From Epiperipatus broadwayi (lineage: Eukaryota > Onychophora > Udeonychophora > Euonychophora > Peripatidae), in assembly GCA_028023455.1 (NCBI GenBank), contig JAQFVV010000316.1, forward strand, positions 124,001 to 188,000: a stretch of DNA of 64,000 nucleotides, given 5' to 3'. Under the pieces are notes generated by a model. It was not told where the DNA came from. It ran no database searches and worked only from the letters and a program-made list of their open reading frames with translations. The position numbers and the translations under genes were made by a program. Positions 1 through 11,935 of this stretch are shown piece by piece (within the stretch, counting starts at the first letter, position 1; every line of letters starts with the position of its first letter).

Positions 1-493
1 ACACATAAATAAAAGTTGAGATATCCGTTTGTATGCATAGTCTTTTGAAATCAACCCTAATTATTTTTAATAATTACATTTTTTTTTAAAAAAGAGCCTA
101 TATTAAGTTCAACATTCATGCTAAACATTGCATTGAACATTAAACAAATAGAAAAAAAAACATTAATTCCATGGGATTTTATTAAATTCCATGGGATTTT
201 ATTATAAATGAATCAAACTAGTTGAAATAAAACCAATTAACCTAATGACAAATATTAAAATAACATTTCCACAAGAAAAACGGCAATATTGGAAAATTCA
301 CGCTCTTTTATGTCCAAACATAAATAAAGTGGTTGACTATCCATTGCTTGGCATTAATAACATTAATAATAGGCAACTGATAAGAAGATTTAAACATTGG
401 ACTCTTGAGACAAAATATTTCAATTTTATGCCTACATTATATTTTTTGAGGTATAAGAGAAATCTTGTCAATGCAGACACTATATGTCAATAA
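1..493. other. AT-rich spacer, no gene seen
   Basis: AT-rich sequence with poly-A and poly-T runs. A short duplication (ttccatgggattttatta, about 167-202) is visible. The 82-codon reading frame near 245 has no recognisable motif and I do not treat it as a gene. Confidence 0.5.
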
Positions 494-699
494 TGTTTCA
501 AGGAAGATCAAAAATATGGTAGCCGAGAGGTCAGTGCAGTTGCCTTGCAAGCAAGCAGTTGCTTGCAGACAGTTGTTGTGAGTTCGCTTCCTGACCGATG
601 CTTTGACATATGGCGGAAAAAAAAATACCTATTTTTTTTAAAAGTGTAATTATGTTTCAAGGAAGATCAAAAATACCTATTTTTTTTAAAAGTGTAGTG
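494..699. repeat. 44-bp duplication whose first copy is split by a SINE
   Basis: The block that begins tgtttcaaggaagatc and ends ttttaaaagtgta is intact at 653-696. The same block occurs in two halves at 494-516 and 627-647, with the tRNA-like SINE between them. The simplest reading is a tandem duplication followed by SINE insertion into one copy. The halves overlap by only a few A/T bases, so any SINE target-site duplication is very short or hidden in the A-run. Confidence 0.7.
515..622 (+). repeat. tRNA-derived SINE, family S1
   Basis: The tRNA-like head has an A-box (tagccgagaggt, 520-531) and a B-box-like gagttcgcttcc (about 579-590). A conserved tail ends gctttgacatatgg and an A-run follows. 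Close copies lie at 24517-24617 (plus strand), 6377-6472 (minus) and 48962-49040 (minus). The region between the boxes (gccttgcaagcaagcagtt) carries a short expansion compared with the other copies. It is a retroposed Pol III-type element, not a working tRNA gene, because the acceptor arm cannot form and the anticodon region is replaced. Confidence 0.8.
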
Positions 700-2106
700 G
701 CATACAAGATTCTCAGTCATACTTCATAAAAATACTTCGAAAAAATAATAATACAATTCAATCCATCATTAATTCTTTTCCAAAAAGCTTTGCAGAAATA
801 ATATTTATACTTTATGCTCTGTGGTGAAGATGCTTATTTCTTTACAACAGTGATACAAGAATAAACATGAACATATTTCATCTCAAAATATATTTTATTT
901 ATTTATAGAGCAAGGTACATAAGTGTATATACAGGCAATAGTTAAAGCTGCCGTTAACAAGCATTCTCTGCAATGGATCTACAGGGATACAGTTCAGATA
1001 GGAGAGTTAGGAGATAGGTCATCCCATCCCTTTCATCACAGCAATAGGGGGAGAAATCAGACTTTATAAGGTTAGAGGCATTGTGCATAGAATGAAACGG
1101 AATGTCTTGAAACTTATATTTTTAGTTGTTCCCAGGTCTGAATCACCAACTGATCTGAGCAAGTTCTCCTATCAATCTCCCTAGTCTTTCATATGAAACT
1201 TATTAGGAGGTCTTCGGGGTGGTGGTCAATCCAACTTCCAAACAATACTTTACAAAAACATGAATATATTTAAAAATAAACTAGACACAATTAAACACAG
1301 AGAGAAAAAATTACTCCAGATATATTTATAGTTACGTGGTCATTTATTCATTAGTGCTCTAACATAGAATGAAATATTCTAACTATAATTTCTCAATTTT
1401 TTTCTATTGTCTGGTATGTTCATTATAATTTTGTGTGTTTAATAATATGTAGTGTGTTTTTTTAATTCTAATATTTTTTTCCATTTATATTGTAATATAC
1501 TGTTTTTTTTGTTTTATCAATGAAATTCCTTTTAAAACTAAAAAAAACAACAACACAATTTCACAAGCACCTCTGTAACATTTACTTATTTATTCAAATA
1601 TTGTTCATTAACATTAGTTGCCAGTTATTTAGAGTTCTTTACTTTTAACCAAAATCTTTTCATTCTTGTGATACAGCACAAAGTTGATCCCAAAAACATT
1701 TTACAATGCTATATTATCTTACCCTTGAAAAACCGATTCAAAATTAATCTACCATCTTACTTTTTTTTTTTAATATTTACAAATCACACCCAAAAATAAT
1801 TTACTGTTCCCCTTAATCAATAAGTTACAATAAAAATCTATTTACTAAATGGCAATTATATTAAATGATAGAATAGTTATTGACAAAATCTTCCTACTTC
1901 CAATATAGATAATGTTTTCATTTTAAGCAAAAATTAAACAGGGTAAGTAGAGGAACTTATTAAATCCAGAGACTAAAAATTTAATATAATTTTTGTTAGT
2001 AAATAAACAAAGATAATCAGCATTTTTATTGTTTTCTTTTATAATGTTGATTGTCAGTACATATATAAAAAACGTTTAAATTATGTTAATTGCAAACACT
2101 ACCATA
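700..2106. other. AT-rich spacer, nothing assigned
   Basis: No coding signal. A slightly more complex stretch at about 940-1260 (aggtctgaatcaccaactgatc and neighbouring sequence) may be an old retroposon, but I could not match it to another copy in the window. The rest is low-complexity A/T. Confidence 0.4.
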
Positions 2107-2354
2107 TATGTAAAAAATAAACATCACATGATCACCATTTCTTATGCTTGCTTATAACTGTTATTAAAACAGGCAAAACTCTCCATACAGTAGTGCCACC
2201 TTGTGCCAACCAGAGTAATCAATGGATGCCAGAAGGTTTGTGCATAAAATCCCCATCTAGTGCCTACTCATCCAGTATCCTCAGACTAGTTTCTGGCTTA
2301 TGGCACAAGATGGCACTACTATATGGAGAGTTTTGCCTGTTTATGTAAAAAATA
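2107..2354. mobile_element. F1 palindromic element, copy A, with 13-bp TSD
   Basis: A 222-bp insert (2120-2341) is flanked by a perfect 13-bp direct repeat tatgtaaaaaata at 2107-2119 and 2342-2354. One arm begins catcacatgatcacc and runs through the unit junction (gttattaaaacaggc). The other arm is short and ends gagttttgcctgtt, so about 33 bp of terminal inverted sequence is shared. On the minus strand it holds the 3' half of the hammerhead motif (GAAACTAGTC then TGAGGATA), but the CTGATGA half is missing. It is therefore a non-functional internally deleted copy. It has no coding capacity. Confidence 0.85.
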
Positions 2355-4019
2355 CTATATGTAATTCTTGGTAATTCATTGTTCAAATTTCACAATTCAC
2401 CAATATGATGAATATATAGCAATTGATATTAGTAATGGGAAAGAATTATATAAATAGAGATTATTTTATAATTATTAACAATTCCTTGTCTTCTAATTTG
2501 GTTCCAATTACTGAGGGTAATAAAAGATTCAAAGAGATATTAATCAGTTTAATATATTCATAAAATTGTAATCTTTCAAACAAGTCATTTTTTACTATAT
2601 GGAATTGTATGCAAATCCTTGGAGAAAATTTCAATTAGTTTGAAAATAGCTAAATGACTGCTTAGAACAGTAATGTAGTGAAGGTGACATCTTTGCAAAA
2701 AAAAAACCAAAAAACAAACAAAAAAGCAACCCAGTTTTTTAATTAAATAGGTTTTTAGTGATTTTAACTGATACTACTGAAAATCATTGAACAAATATTT
2801 CAAAATATTTTTAGAGGAATTTCTTATATATATATCATTAAAAAACCAGTCAACACTTAGATAATGCCAATATCAATAACAATCAACAATTTCAAACTGT
2901 TGTCAAGGCAACCTCCTTTAACAATATATAAGTATTTTATAAATGATTATGAAATGGAGTTAAAAATTTGTAAAAGAAAGTAAGAAAAGTTTTATATAGG
3001 TGTTGGGATTAAACTCATTATAATTTAATATCTCATTAAGATAAATAATATTTATTGATGCCTGTTTTAAATTGTAAGTAGATGAATCAATTATAAAGAT
3101 TACATTAATCATTAAATCATAATGGAGTTCACCCAACATGATCCAATTAGTTTGCGAAAATGAATTTCAGTATAATCAATTTTTATTATAGAATAAGAAT
3201 GCCCAAATAATAATAGTAATCAATAGTTTTCCATACAGGAGGATATATGATGTTCAAATATTGTTAAATGAGAGATGGATCTTTAGGTCTTAGATCTGCC
3301 ATTTAAATATTGCATTAAACCATGCAAAGCATCCAAGTAATTATTTCCTTAATTTAAAAAATAATAATCAATTGATAAATTATATAAAATTATTTCTGAT
3401 TAACATGGTAAAATTATTTATTAAAAAATAAGATAATAAATTTTCATGTCCGCTTTATAAATCTAAAGACTAGTATAATGATTATATGAGAAGAGACTTT
3501 TTTAAATTAAAAAAAATCTTTAGTTGTGGAAGATGAATAGTTACATGGTAGTAGGGGAAAAAAAAGCAAATTAAGCCTTATAATTTATAACATTTTCTGA
3601 ATGACCAAACATTTTAAATGAATAAATGAGACATGGCAATTATATTTAAGAATAAGGGGAAAACTCTTAAACAATGATGGAATTGCTATTATTATTTTCT
3701 TAGAAGAAATAGATGCAGAAATAGAAAAAAATGTTGACAGAACTATATACTAAATGTCTAAATGACAATAATGCATCAGATAATTAAAAGAATATTGAGT
3801 GATAATGATATTGAAGAAAAATAATAAAAAAGATTAGAAATTATACACCTATCAGTTTTATATAAGTTCTTTATAAAATAATTATAACTTGTCTACAGTG
3901 ACTTAAACTCAAACTAATTAGAAGTACAAACTAGCTTTAAAGATTGTTTTAGCATAGTGAAACACATTCAACAGAAAGTTATAGAAAGAATGAATATGAG
4001 TTGCCATTATGACCTGGAT
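2355..4019. other. AT-rich spacer, nothing assigned
   Basis: Low-complexity A/T sequence with no reading frame of note and no repeat shared with the rest of the window that I could see. Confidence 0.4.
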
Positions 4020-4200
4020 AATGTTCTCAGATCCAAGGCTCCTCACTGATGAAGGCCACAAGCCAGAAACTAGTCTGGAGATATTGGATGAGTAGGCACT
4101 AGATAGGGATGTTATGCACAAGCCTTCTGGCATCCACTGATTACTCGGGCTTGCACTGAGTGCATTACTGTATGGAGAGTTTTGCTTGTTTTAATAACAG
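4020..4200 (+). mobile_element. F1 element, copy B (5'-truncated unit)
   Basis: A single plus-strand unit fragment runs from ttctcagatccaagg through the hammerhead motif and the unit-specific tail (ggatgagtaggcactag, gccttctggcatcca, gagttttgcttg). It then crosses the unit junction into ttaataacag, the first bases of a following unit. The left end is truncated. No target-site duplication was found. Homologous to copies A, C, D and E. Confidence 0.8.
4033..4087 (+). ncRNA. Type-I hammerhead ribozyme motif (F1 copy B)
   Basis: Core box CTGATGA is at 4046-4052 and GAAAC at 4066-4070. Stem II is GGC/GCC around a CACAA loop, but an A-A opposition replaces the usual G-C closing pair. Stem III is the self-complementary ACTAGT (4069-4074) followed by C17 at 4075, so the predicted cut is 4075/4076. 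Stem I pairs TCCTCA with TGGAGA (one C-A mismatch), then an internal loop GGC/TA, then CCAA with TTGG. All invariant core bases are present. A stem III this short is expected to work better in a dimer. Cleavage is inferred, not shown. Confidence 0.7.
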
Positions 4201-6177
4201 AAATGATATTGCTTAATCTACTCACATAAGCATGATCTTCTGCTACGATAAGTTCTAAGTGAGGGATACAGATGGAAGACTCCTTTACATTTTCAAAAAA
4301 TGTATAACTATGGTCTTGCGGGAAAAAATAATGTATTTCTTTACTAAAAAATGAATAAAAGGTATGCTCCATTGTTTGTGATTGAGTAAATGAATCCAGA
4401 TTTCATTAATAATAATAAATCTGTTGAACAAGTCACTTGACTCTACTTCAGACAATGCCAAATTTACTTTGTGAAATATGCATTTTAATTTATTTTAAAA
4501 AACCAAGTCAATAATCATGGCACAATTTAATAAAACAATGCATATCTTTCATGGATGAAATATGACATGTGATCATACAATAACAAAAACTGAAGTACGA
4601 TAAGTAGTGTTCTGTTGCAAAATGATTAATGTGAAAGATCTACAGTCATTTCCGAGTTTAATTTGAGTGTTACATATAATGGAGATTATTCTTAGATGTT
4701 TGCATCATGCTCTAATAAACAGCCTCGGCCATCACCTTTATATAAAAATATTAAATACAGATTTAATTTTCTTGGTGAAATTTGTATAATCTTCTATTCA
4801 AAGGTAATATAATTTTTAATGGTTATTGATTCACAGAAGAATGAAGGTTTCTTCAATACATAACTTCTCTTCTTCACATTAAACTTTCTTATCATATTCA
4901 TTGATAATTCATAAATAATCGTAAAGACTGATACAATTCTTTCATATTTACATTCATACTTTTATTTATTTATTTTATATCTAATAGTTATCGGTGTGTG
5001 CATATATATACACACACACAGAATAAAAACTTATCAACATTGATATTTGGACTGCACTTGGAATTTAATTATTTTTTCCACAAGTAAAATTATATGCGTA
5101 GTTTTATCCGCAGAGAGATACAATATATGAGGTGTTATTTTTGATTTAATTTGAATTTCGCTTCATTTTCCTTTCCTTCATTTCTTTTACTTTCATTTTA
5201 TTAGTTATTTTTTCCCTCTTGTTAAAAAGTTTAAAATTTCCAAAATATACTTTTTAAAAACAATGTTAAAAATAACGTAATTGAATTTATTTTAAAAATA
5301 AAATGCAAAAATGAAAATTTTCAATGCTTTCTTTTACACTATACATCTTATTAGGAAATATAATACTTAAAAAAAAATGTTTATTAAAAAAACACACACA
5401 AACAACAAAAACAGAACCTTTATACAATAATTTGATTTTATGAACTAAATTTGACGTGGATTCCACTTTCTTTTTTAAAACAACATGAAGCTCCAGGGAT
5501 TGTGTTTCAATAAATTTTGCTTTTACAACTTGCTTTGAACATTTCTAATAAACCAGAAATGAAATAAATAATTACAAGATAAAGAAAAGATAATAAGATC
5601 CAAGTTTGATAAAAATCTTTTATTACATTTTAGTAATTTTTCAGCAGATAGCTAATTAGACACAAGATGAAGGAATACAATTCCTTTATGAATTCAATTT
5701 AGAACAATGGTCAGCATTTAATGGCTTTATTATAAATGAAACAACTTAAAAAAAAAATTAAAAAGTATTTATTTTATTTTAAAATGGAATTAAAAAAAAA
5801 GAAAAAACTTGAAAAGCATAGAATCACAAAGAAGATAAAAAAAAAACAATTATATATAATGCAATCAAAAAATTTAACAATACACTAAACAATTTTTAAT
5901 TTAGCAACAAACATATAAATACATTTTTATAGAAAGTTTTTTTTGTTACAAATATGGTATAATTCATATTACACAAAGAATCGGTCTTAATTATTCTCAA
6001 AAAGCAATAATTTCTTTTATTAAGGAAGAGTCACTTCATAATTGGGTTAAAAGTTGAAAAAAAAATTGGTAGATGGATAAATATGATGATTTTACAGTAG
6101 GAAAATTATCCCGTTTAAACCCTGTACTACTAGACTAAATAGTTTATTATATTTACAAAATTGTAATTAATAATTTG
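4201..6177. other. AT-rich spacer, nothing assigned
   Basis: AT-rich, with homopolymer runs and a short CA/TA microsatellite near 5000-5020. The frame at 4112-4372 minus overlaps the F1 element and is not a gene. Confidence 0.4.
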
Positions 6178-6252
6178 TTAAGCGCATACTCATTACGTAA
6201 GTAATATATATTAAGGCTAAGGCGAAGGTTATAGCCTTAATATATATTACTT
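6178..6252. repeat. M2 family fragment forming a short hairpin
   Basis: Contains the M2 signature (attacgtaagtaatat followed by attaaggct). Perfect 18-bp inverted arms lie at 6201-6218 and 6233-6250 around a 14-base spacer. Homologous to the larger M2 copies at 23684-23961, 54146-54215 and 55616-56050. Confidence 0.65.
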
Positions 6253-6278
6253 ATATTTACAAAGATAAATATATTCAG

Positions 6279-6545
6279 GCATATATACAGTAATTTGGTT
6301 AAAAATTATATCGGGTAATCAATTATTAAATGGACTTTATATGTGCGATTAATATATATTACTTATATATATATATTTTTCTCAAGTGTCATAGCATCAG
6401 CCGGGAAGTGAACCCGCTACCCCAGGACAACTGCTTGTAAAGCAGCTGTCGCTGACCTCTCAACCCAGCCATATATACAGTAATTTGATTAAAAATCATA
6501 TCAGATAATCTACTAAATTGACTTTATATATATGATTAAGCAATA
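6279..6545. repeat. ~75-bp duplicated block flanking a SINE
   Basis: The block starting catatatacagtaatttg is present at about 6280-6350 and again at about 6470-6540, diverged by several substitutions. An S1 SINE in minus orientation sits between the two copies. This repeats the arrangement at 494-699. Confidence 0.65.
6377..6472 (-). repeat. tRNA-derived SINE, family S1, minus strand
   Basis: Read on the minus strand it has an A-box-like region (gggttgagaggtcagcg), the central ctgctttacaagcagttgtc, a B-box-like gggttcacttcc and the tail gatgctatgacactt with an A-run. Same family as the SINE at 515-622. Confidence 0.8.
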
Positions 6546-6606
6546 AACACTATTGTTAGTAATTGCCTCAACATATACAATTGCAGATACTTTGGGATTA
6601 GTGTTT

Positions 6607-6843
6607 CCATAATTTTTCTAACTTTGCAAATTATTCTAACACTTTAGGCTTTCTTAACAATTTTGCTGCCCATGTTTGTGATGGCGGAATGCCGTACCTT
6701 TCTCCAGTGGGAGGGTGTTTGCAATGGCAGAATGCCATACCTTTTTCCAGTGGGAGGGTGTTTGCAATGGCAGAATGTCTTAGTTGTGATTATTATGAAA
6801 ACCTAAAGTGCTAGAATAATTCACAAAGTTAGAATAATTATGG
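6607..6843. mobile_element. MITE with ~47-bp TIRs and a minisatellite core
   Basis: Terminal inverted repeats at 6607-6653 and 6797-6843 pair over about 47 bp with a few mismatches. Between them lie 2.5 copies of a 43-bp tandem repeat. There is no coding capacity, and I could not identify the superfamily from termini or target-site duplication. Confidence 0.7.
6674..6780. repeat. 43-bp minisatellite, ~2.5 copies
   Basis: Units start at 6674, 6717 and 6760 with gtttgtgatggcgg or gtttgcaatggcag. Each full unit ends ccagtgggagggt. This is the loop portion of the surrounding hairpin MITE. Confidence 0.8.
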
Positions 6844-8824
6844 CTGGATGCTTACATCATGACAGCACTGTGGATTGGACACATGAAACGGATGCATAAA
6901 ACATGACTTCCTAAGAGTGTTTATGCTGAGCTTGAGTATAGTTTTTGTGGGAGAGCAGCTATCATATATGCTATAAAAATTATATCAAAGACATTTTAAA
7001 AAAGTATAATACTGTTTTCATGGAAAAAATATGGCAGCCAAAAAAGCACATATCATAAAAAGTTTTTCTGCAGAAGTATCAGATAAACAAAATAATAAGC
7101 CAGTGTTCTTTACGTGGATGCATTTGTGATTCGTAGATTGATTTATATAGTCATGGCAAAACTTATTTCTTTTGAAGTTGAAATGGACATATTCTTTTTT
7201 GAGTGATTGCCACTAATAAAGAGACATATGCATGTAAATAACTTCTCAACTGTGTAAAAATATGAAAATGATATATATATATTATAAAAGTTGATACAAA
7301 AGTCTTCATAAAATTTTCTTAACACATGAATGACTTTGAATAATAATAAAAAAATATCAATGGCATGTGATCCATGTATGTTAGAGAAGCATTGTCTCCA
7401 TTTAAAATTTAAATCTTTTATATAAACCATTTTCATATCTGTAATATTTTAGACATTTTCTCAACTCTTTCTCATAAAAATGACAAACCATTCATTTATT
7501 TATTCTAACTGATCAATGAATATGAAACTGTGCTGTGATAACATTTTCTTGTACTGTCATATATTTGGCTCATGTAATCCATGCAGTACAAAAAAGTTTT
7601 ACATTGACTGTTACCATGGTCTGACAATACTTCAAAGATATGCGTATAGCTTATGCATTATTTTTACCCTTAGGGAAGCAACTTTATATTAAATCTACAA
7701 AAATGCAGTATACAATTAGAAAGACAGTGGCATAACAAATAATTGAATAATATTTAAAATAGATTATACAGCTCTTTTTCCATCCCTCATCCCTAGAATA
7801 ATTTATTCAATACAGCACAATAAATTTGCTATTGTTATTCAAATGTTATGAAAAATATTTTTATTAAGGGTAACATATATCAGTTAAGAGTAATATTTCA
7901 ATTGCTTTTTACTTCATACTGCATATATTTTTATAATATATATATTTAGTCATTGTAAATTCAAATTAAACAAATCTATTAATAAATATTGTGTAATTGA
8001 ATATTTATGGTTGACAAACAATAATGAAAATGGAGAGACTAAAATCAGAAATAACAAATTTAAATATAAAATTACAAACTTAATATTCAGCACTTCAATG
8101 CTATTTATTAAGACACACTGTCTTGGTTAACAAGTGATAAAGAACCAAACAAATTTTGTAGACCATATCCTTATATACATATATATGGAATTCAGCTCAT
8201 TTTAATAATTTAAATAAATTGTTTAAAGCTCAAATAAAACACTGTTAAATCATTAAAAGCCATGACTTATCATTAAAAACATTTGATTTGCATTTTGATT
8301 CATAATGAGAAACTAAATTGGTTCTCCTGGCTCTAATTTCATACATATACACCACTGATACAATACAGATCATTAATTTTCAATGAGTCTTCTTACTCTA
8401 TATTTGATATTTTATTAAAGATTATGATTTCAAGTGCAGTCTCATCACCTTACCCCAAGAATTGCTCTTGGATGATATATTAAAAGTAAGTTGAGAAAAT
8501 TATGTGTTGCTTTGCTGGCATTCACTAAAGGATTTCAGTGAGACATTTGCATAAATATTTATTTTTTTCTGAATTTTTTATGCACTATTATTGATTGCAA
8601 AATGTTCTTATGGGGTTCATCACATTAATGTTTGCTATTACTATAACGTTCCAATGATTCAATTCTTATTTTGAGATAAAGACACAATTCCTTTAATCTG
8701 GACAAAATGACCAAGAAGACCGTTCAAGTTAATTATTTTACTAGAGTTGCAATGTTATTAAATATTTTAAATTTAATCTTGAAAACACACACATTTAAAA
8801 ATAATTATAACATAACAAATAAAG

Positions 8825-8859
<35 letters not shown>

Positions 8860-9856
8860 AAAATACAATTAAAAACTTATGAAAATTAGCAAGTCAATAC
8901 ATGTTGCAACACTATATATCTATTTTGTCCTTTTTAAAGAGTATGCCAATTAGTGCATAACATGAAGTATCATCTTCCAAAAATCAACCAACCAATCAAC
9001 TAAACATACAAACTAATTACTATTTTTTACTTATACTGATCAAAAAACAATATTTAATTGGAATAAATAGAACGTATTGTGATTATATTGTAATACTTGT
9101 TTAACTTTCCATAAGGGTACAAATGTAAAAATCCAAAGGAGAGAAAAGGATAAGACAAAGATATACTATAAATTTTTTTTACAAGCCTTTTTAATCTAGC
9201 AAAATCATAAATCCATAATGGCTAGGAAACTAATGAATGAAAGATTAATGATATTGTATGATTAATAGAAGATATCAAAATATCACCATGACTTTTAAGA
9301 GTAGTTTTCACATTTTATCATCTTTCAATGATACTTATTGAAATCATATGTATCTATAACCATTTTTTTTCATTGATGGTTTAATACACACCATGTGGAA
9401 TTTACTATAAGATATATTTAACTTCTACCTTTCATTGACCATGCAGAACAATTACTATGTGCTTTCTATTTATACTGCCTGAATTAATTCCACCTTTTTA
9501 AAATGACCGCAAAGGTTATACTAATTTTCAAAATTATTGATCTTTCTTAACATTACTAATATCCATTTGCTAGAGGTCAGTGTTATTTATCACTCAGTAT
9601 TAGGTAATTGACCTTGGAGCAACAATAGGATTATAATGATACTCCTCAATCACACCATTTTGATTCTCTTCTAAAAATTAAAAAATCTAAAAAAATTCAC
9701 TTATAGTGTCTATAGAAATCATTCATTTTCCTATTCTGCCGCCAATCAATACTGACTAATTTTCAACAATTACAGCATAATTTTTAACAAATAAAATCAA
9801 TATTTAACTTTATCTTATTATTTTTATATATATCTGTCATTGAATCTTATCAAAAA
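6844..9856. other. AT-rich spacer, nothing assigned
   Basis: About 3 kb with no gene or recognisable element apart from a TA microsatellite at 8827-8857. Frames at 7143-7436 minus and 8707-8889 plus are AT-driven and carry no motif. Confidence 0.4.
8827..8857. repeat. (TA)n microsatellite
   Basis: An uninterrupted alternating TA run of about 15 repeats. Confidence 0.9.
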
Positions 9857-9858
9857 TA

Positions 9859-11122
9859 TGAGATCTGACAATTAAGTTTGTGAACTCATCCTAAAAAAGT
9901 GTTATATATATATCTCTATGCTGAATATCGCTATTGTCACCTTCAAAATACTCTCCTTGGGAAGTTAATACACTGATACTAGCACTTAGGCCACCCTTCA
10001 AAGCATTTTTGGAATTCTTTTTCTAGAATAGACATCAGAATGGTCATCAAAATGTTTTCCTTTCAATATTCTCCTTTATCTCTGGATAAAGAAAAAAGGC
10101 ACTGCAGGCTAGATCAAGTGAATAAGAAGGATGTTCCAATACAGTCATTTGTTTACTGGTTAAAAACTCCCCCATAGACAGGATTGTGGAAGATGTGATA
10201 CAAGGCAAAAGTTGTTAGCAAAAAGTTCAGATTGTTTTCTTGTTTTTCATTTAGCTGTTTCAGCACTTTCATATATGAAAATTCATGAACTGTTTGTCCA
10301 GTTGGTACAAATGCATGATGAACAATCCCTCTGATATCAAAAAAGGTGAATAGTATCATTTTTGATTTGGACTGATGAAACTTTTGTGATGCTAGAGAAT
10401 TAGATGAATTCCATTATGCATTTTGATGCTTTGTTTCAGGGTCACATTGGTGCATTCATGTTTCATCACAGTGATAACAAGTTCAAAACACCATTTGCCT
10501 CTTCAAAAGATCTTGGCAAACCTTGATGCCCTTTGCTTTTTTTCATTGGTGATCTCCGTCAGCACAATGTTTGAATCATAACTTACTCAAGATAAGATTT
10601 TTGGTTACGGATTTCCTAATCTTATCTACTGATGTTTATTTGGTCTGCTATGCATATTTCTTGCAGTCAGCTAATAATTTTGATACATAATTCAATAAAT
10701 TTTTTGTGATATTTTTATCAATTCTGCTTTTTAATGACTGCCCTAACTTCTCTTCATCACTGGCATTTACTGATCCCTTAGGAAAAATGTTTAATCCATT
10801 TATACACTGCCACTTTCTTCACGACATTATCTCTAAACTTGAATTAACAAATCCCTGATTTCACTTCCACTCTTGCTAAGTCTAACAAGAAATTTAATAT
10901 TTGTTTGCTGCTCTAATTTGAGATCTGCTATTCTTGAAGTCAGATACAAAAACATGCAACAACAATAATGAATACCACTAAGCAAGATATGACCATATGT
11001 CAATATAAAAATGGCTGCAAGACACTGATATATTAAGGTTATGCAACCTTGCTGAGTTATTTGTGCAATCCTGTCAAGTAAGTGCATGATCGTAAGATCA
11101 TGACTTTAATTGTCGGACCTCA
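9859..11122 (-). mobile_element. mariner transposon, decayed, with TA target sites
   Basis: A 1264-bp element flanked by TA at 9857-9858 and 11123-11124. Termini are TGAGATCTGACAATTAA on the left and, on the minus strand, TGAGGTCCGACAATTAA on the right, with 15 of 17 positions matching. The length is about that of full mariners (near 1.3 kb). The encoded transposase is on the minus strand and is badly broken. Termini and protein fragments point to the mariner family rather than Tc1. Confidence 0.9.
9945..10950 (-). pseudogene. mariner transposase pseudogene
   Basis: This would be a DDE/D-type transposase for cut-and-paste transposition. On the minus strand the recognisable pieces, N- to C-terminal, are these. 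ADLKLEQQTNIKFLVRLSKS (about 10935-10870) and DNVVKKVAVYKWIKHFS are like the mariner N-terminal helix-turn-helix region. DPETKHQNA lies near 10440. FFDIRGIVHHAFVPTGQTV (about 10345-10275) includes one catalytic Asp. SLDLACSAFFLYPEIKENI (about 10125-10040) corresponds to the SPDLAPCDFFLFP block, which carries the last Asp. Several frameshifts and stops separate the pieces, so it cannot make a working enzyme. Confidence 0.85.
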
Positions 11123-11124
11123 TA

Positions 11125-11700
11125 ATTATCTAAACAAAAACAAAATTATTTCATATTATCAAATATAAACTTGTTATTCATGATCATTTGTTGAATCTTA
11201 GTTTTTTTGGTAATATAAAACTCATTTGGTTATTCGTGTAATGATAGACCGAGTAAAACAATTTCATTCAATTATTCAAAACTAACATTTTTTCTCCAAT
11301 TTTACTCATCTGACAATCGATCTGTAAACCTTTAGTTCTTCAATCTACTATTTGATGATTATGCTAAACACTGGCATATTCTGTAATCTTATTTTTTAAA
11401 AAATATTCTTTCTTTTAAAAGTATGATAATAATTAAAATTAATTAGATACAATGATTCATTTCGTCAATATGTTGCAAACCAAAAGACATATCTTCATAT
11501 ATATATATTATCTTCATCACTGTTACACTAGCGCATAACAAATAATTATACTATATCCATTTTTAGACTCCCTCTCTCTATATATAAATCACGTGATAAT
11601 GGTACAAACTTTTTAACATCAGAAATTTTCCATCTGTTGTAACAATAAACTCTGTGAACCACATATCATTATGCAAAATCAAGTTTAATATATATACATA
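11125..11700. other. AT-rich spacer, nothing assigned
   Basis: No gene or repeat recognised; low-complexity A/T with a short TA run near 11498. Confidence 0.4.
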
Positions 11701-11775
11701 TATACCTATAGAGGTCCCTACCTTCGTATTTTTCAGACGCTTATTTCTAAGGTTACAGCCTTAGTAAATTATTAC
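11701..11775 (-). repeat. M2 family fragment
   Basis: Contains tagaggtccctaccttcg and aaggttacagccttagtaaat, the reverse complement of the M2 signature (gggacctct and aaggctgtaacct). Confidence 0.65.
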
Positions 11776-11795
11776 TATATATACATATTTAAATT

Positions 11796-11925
11796 AATAC
11801 ACTATACAGGCTTAAACCTGCATATATACATATATATAATGTATGCAGGATTCGAATTCAGACTTTCACACGACCCTCAACTTTCCATGCCATCTCATAT
11901 TGCTGACCCACCGGATCACACACAT
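11796..11925 (-). repeat. tRNA-derived SINE, family S2, minus strand
   Basis: On the minus strand it has an A-box-like region (gatggcatggaaagttgagg), then gtcgtgtgaaagtctg, a B-box-like gaattcgaatcctgc and a short hairpin tail gcaggtttaagcctg. A second copy lies at 44346-44455 inside a hAT transposon. I infer a tRNA-derived SINE; the head is too diverged to name the tRNA. Confidence 0.65.
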
Positions 11926-11935
11926 GTTGAAAAGA

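Noticed and set aside
245-493. 82-codon reading frame
   Set aside because: AT-rich, no motif, no context; the length is expected by chance in such sequence.
515-622. S1 and S2 heads as genuine tRNA genes
   Set aside because: Acceptor stem and anticodon arm do not form, and multiple copies with shared non-tRNA tails show they are SINEs.
2148-2348. Repeated short proteins such as NQWMPEGLCIKS at several loci
   Set aside because: They are translations of the F1 repeat, which is a palindromic non-coding element; both strands give frames.
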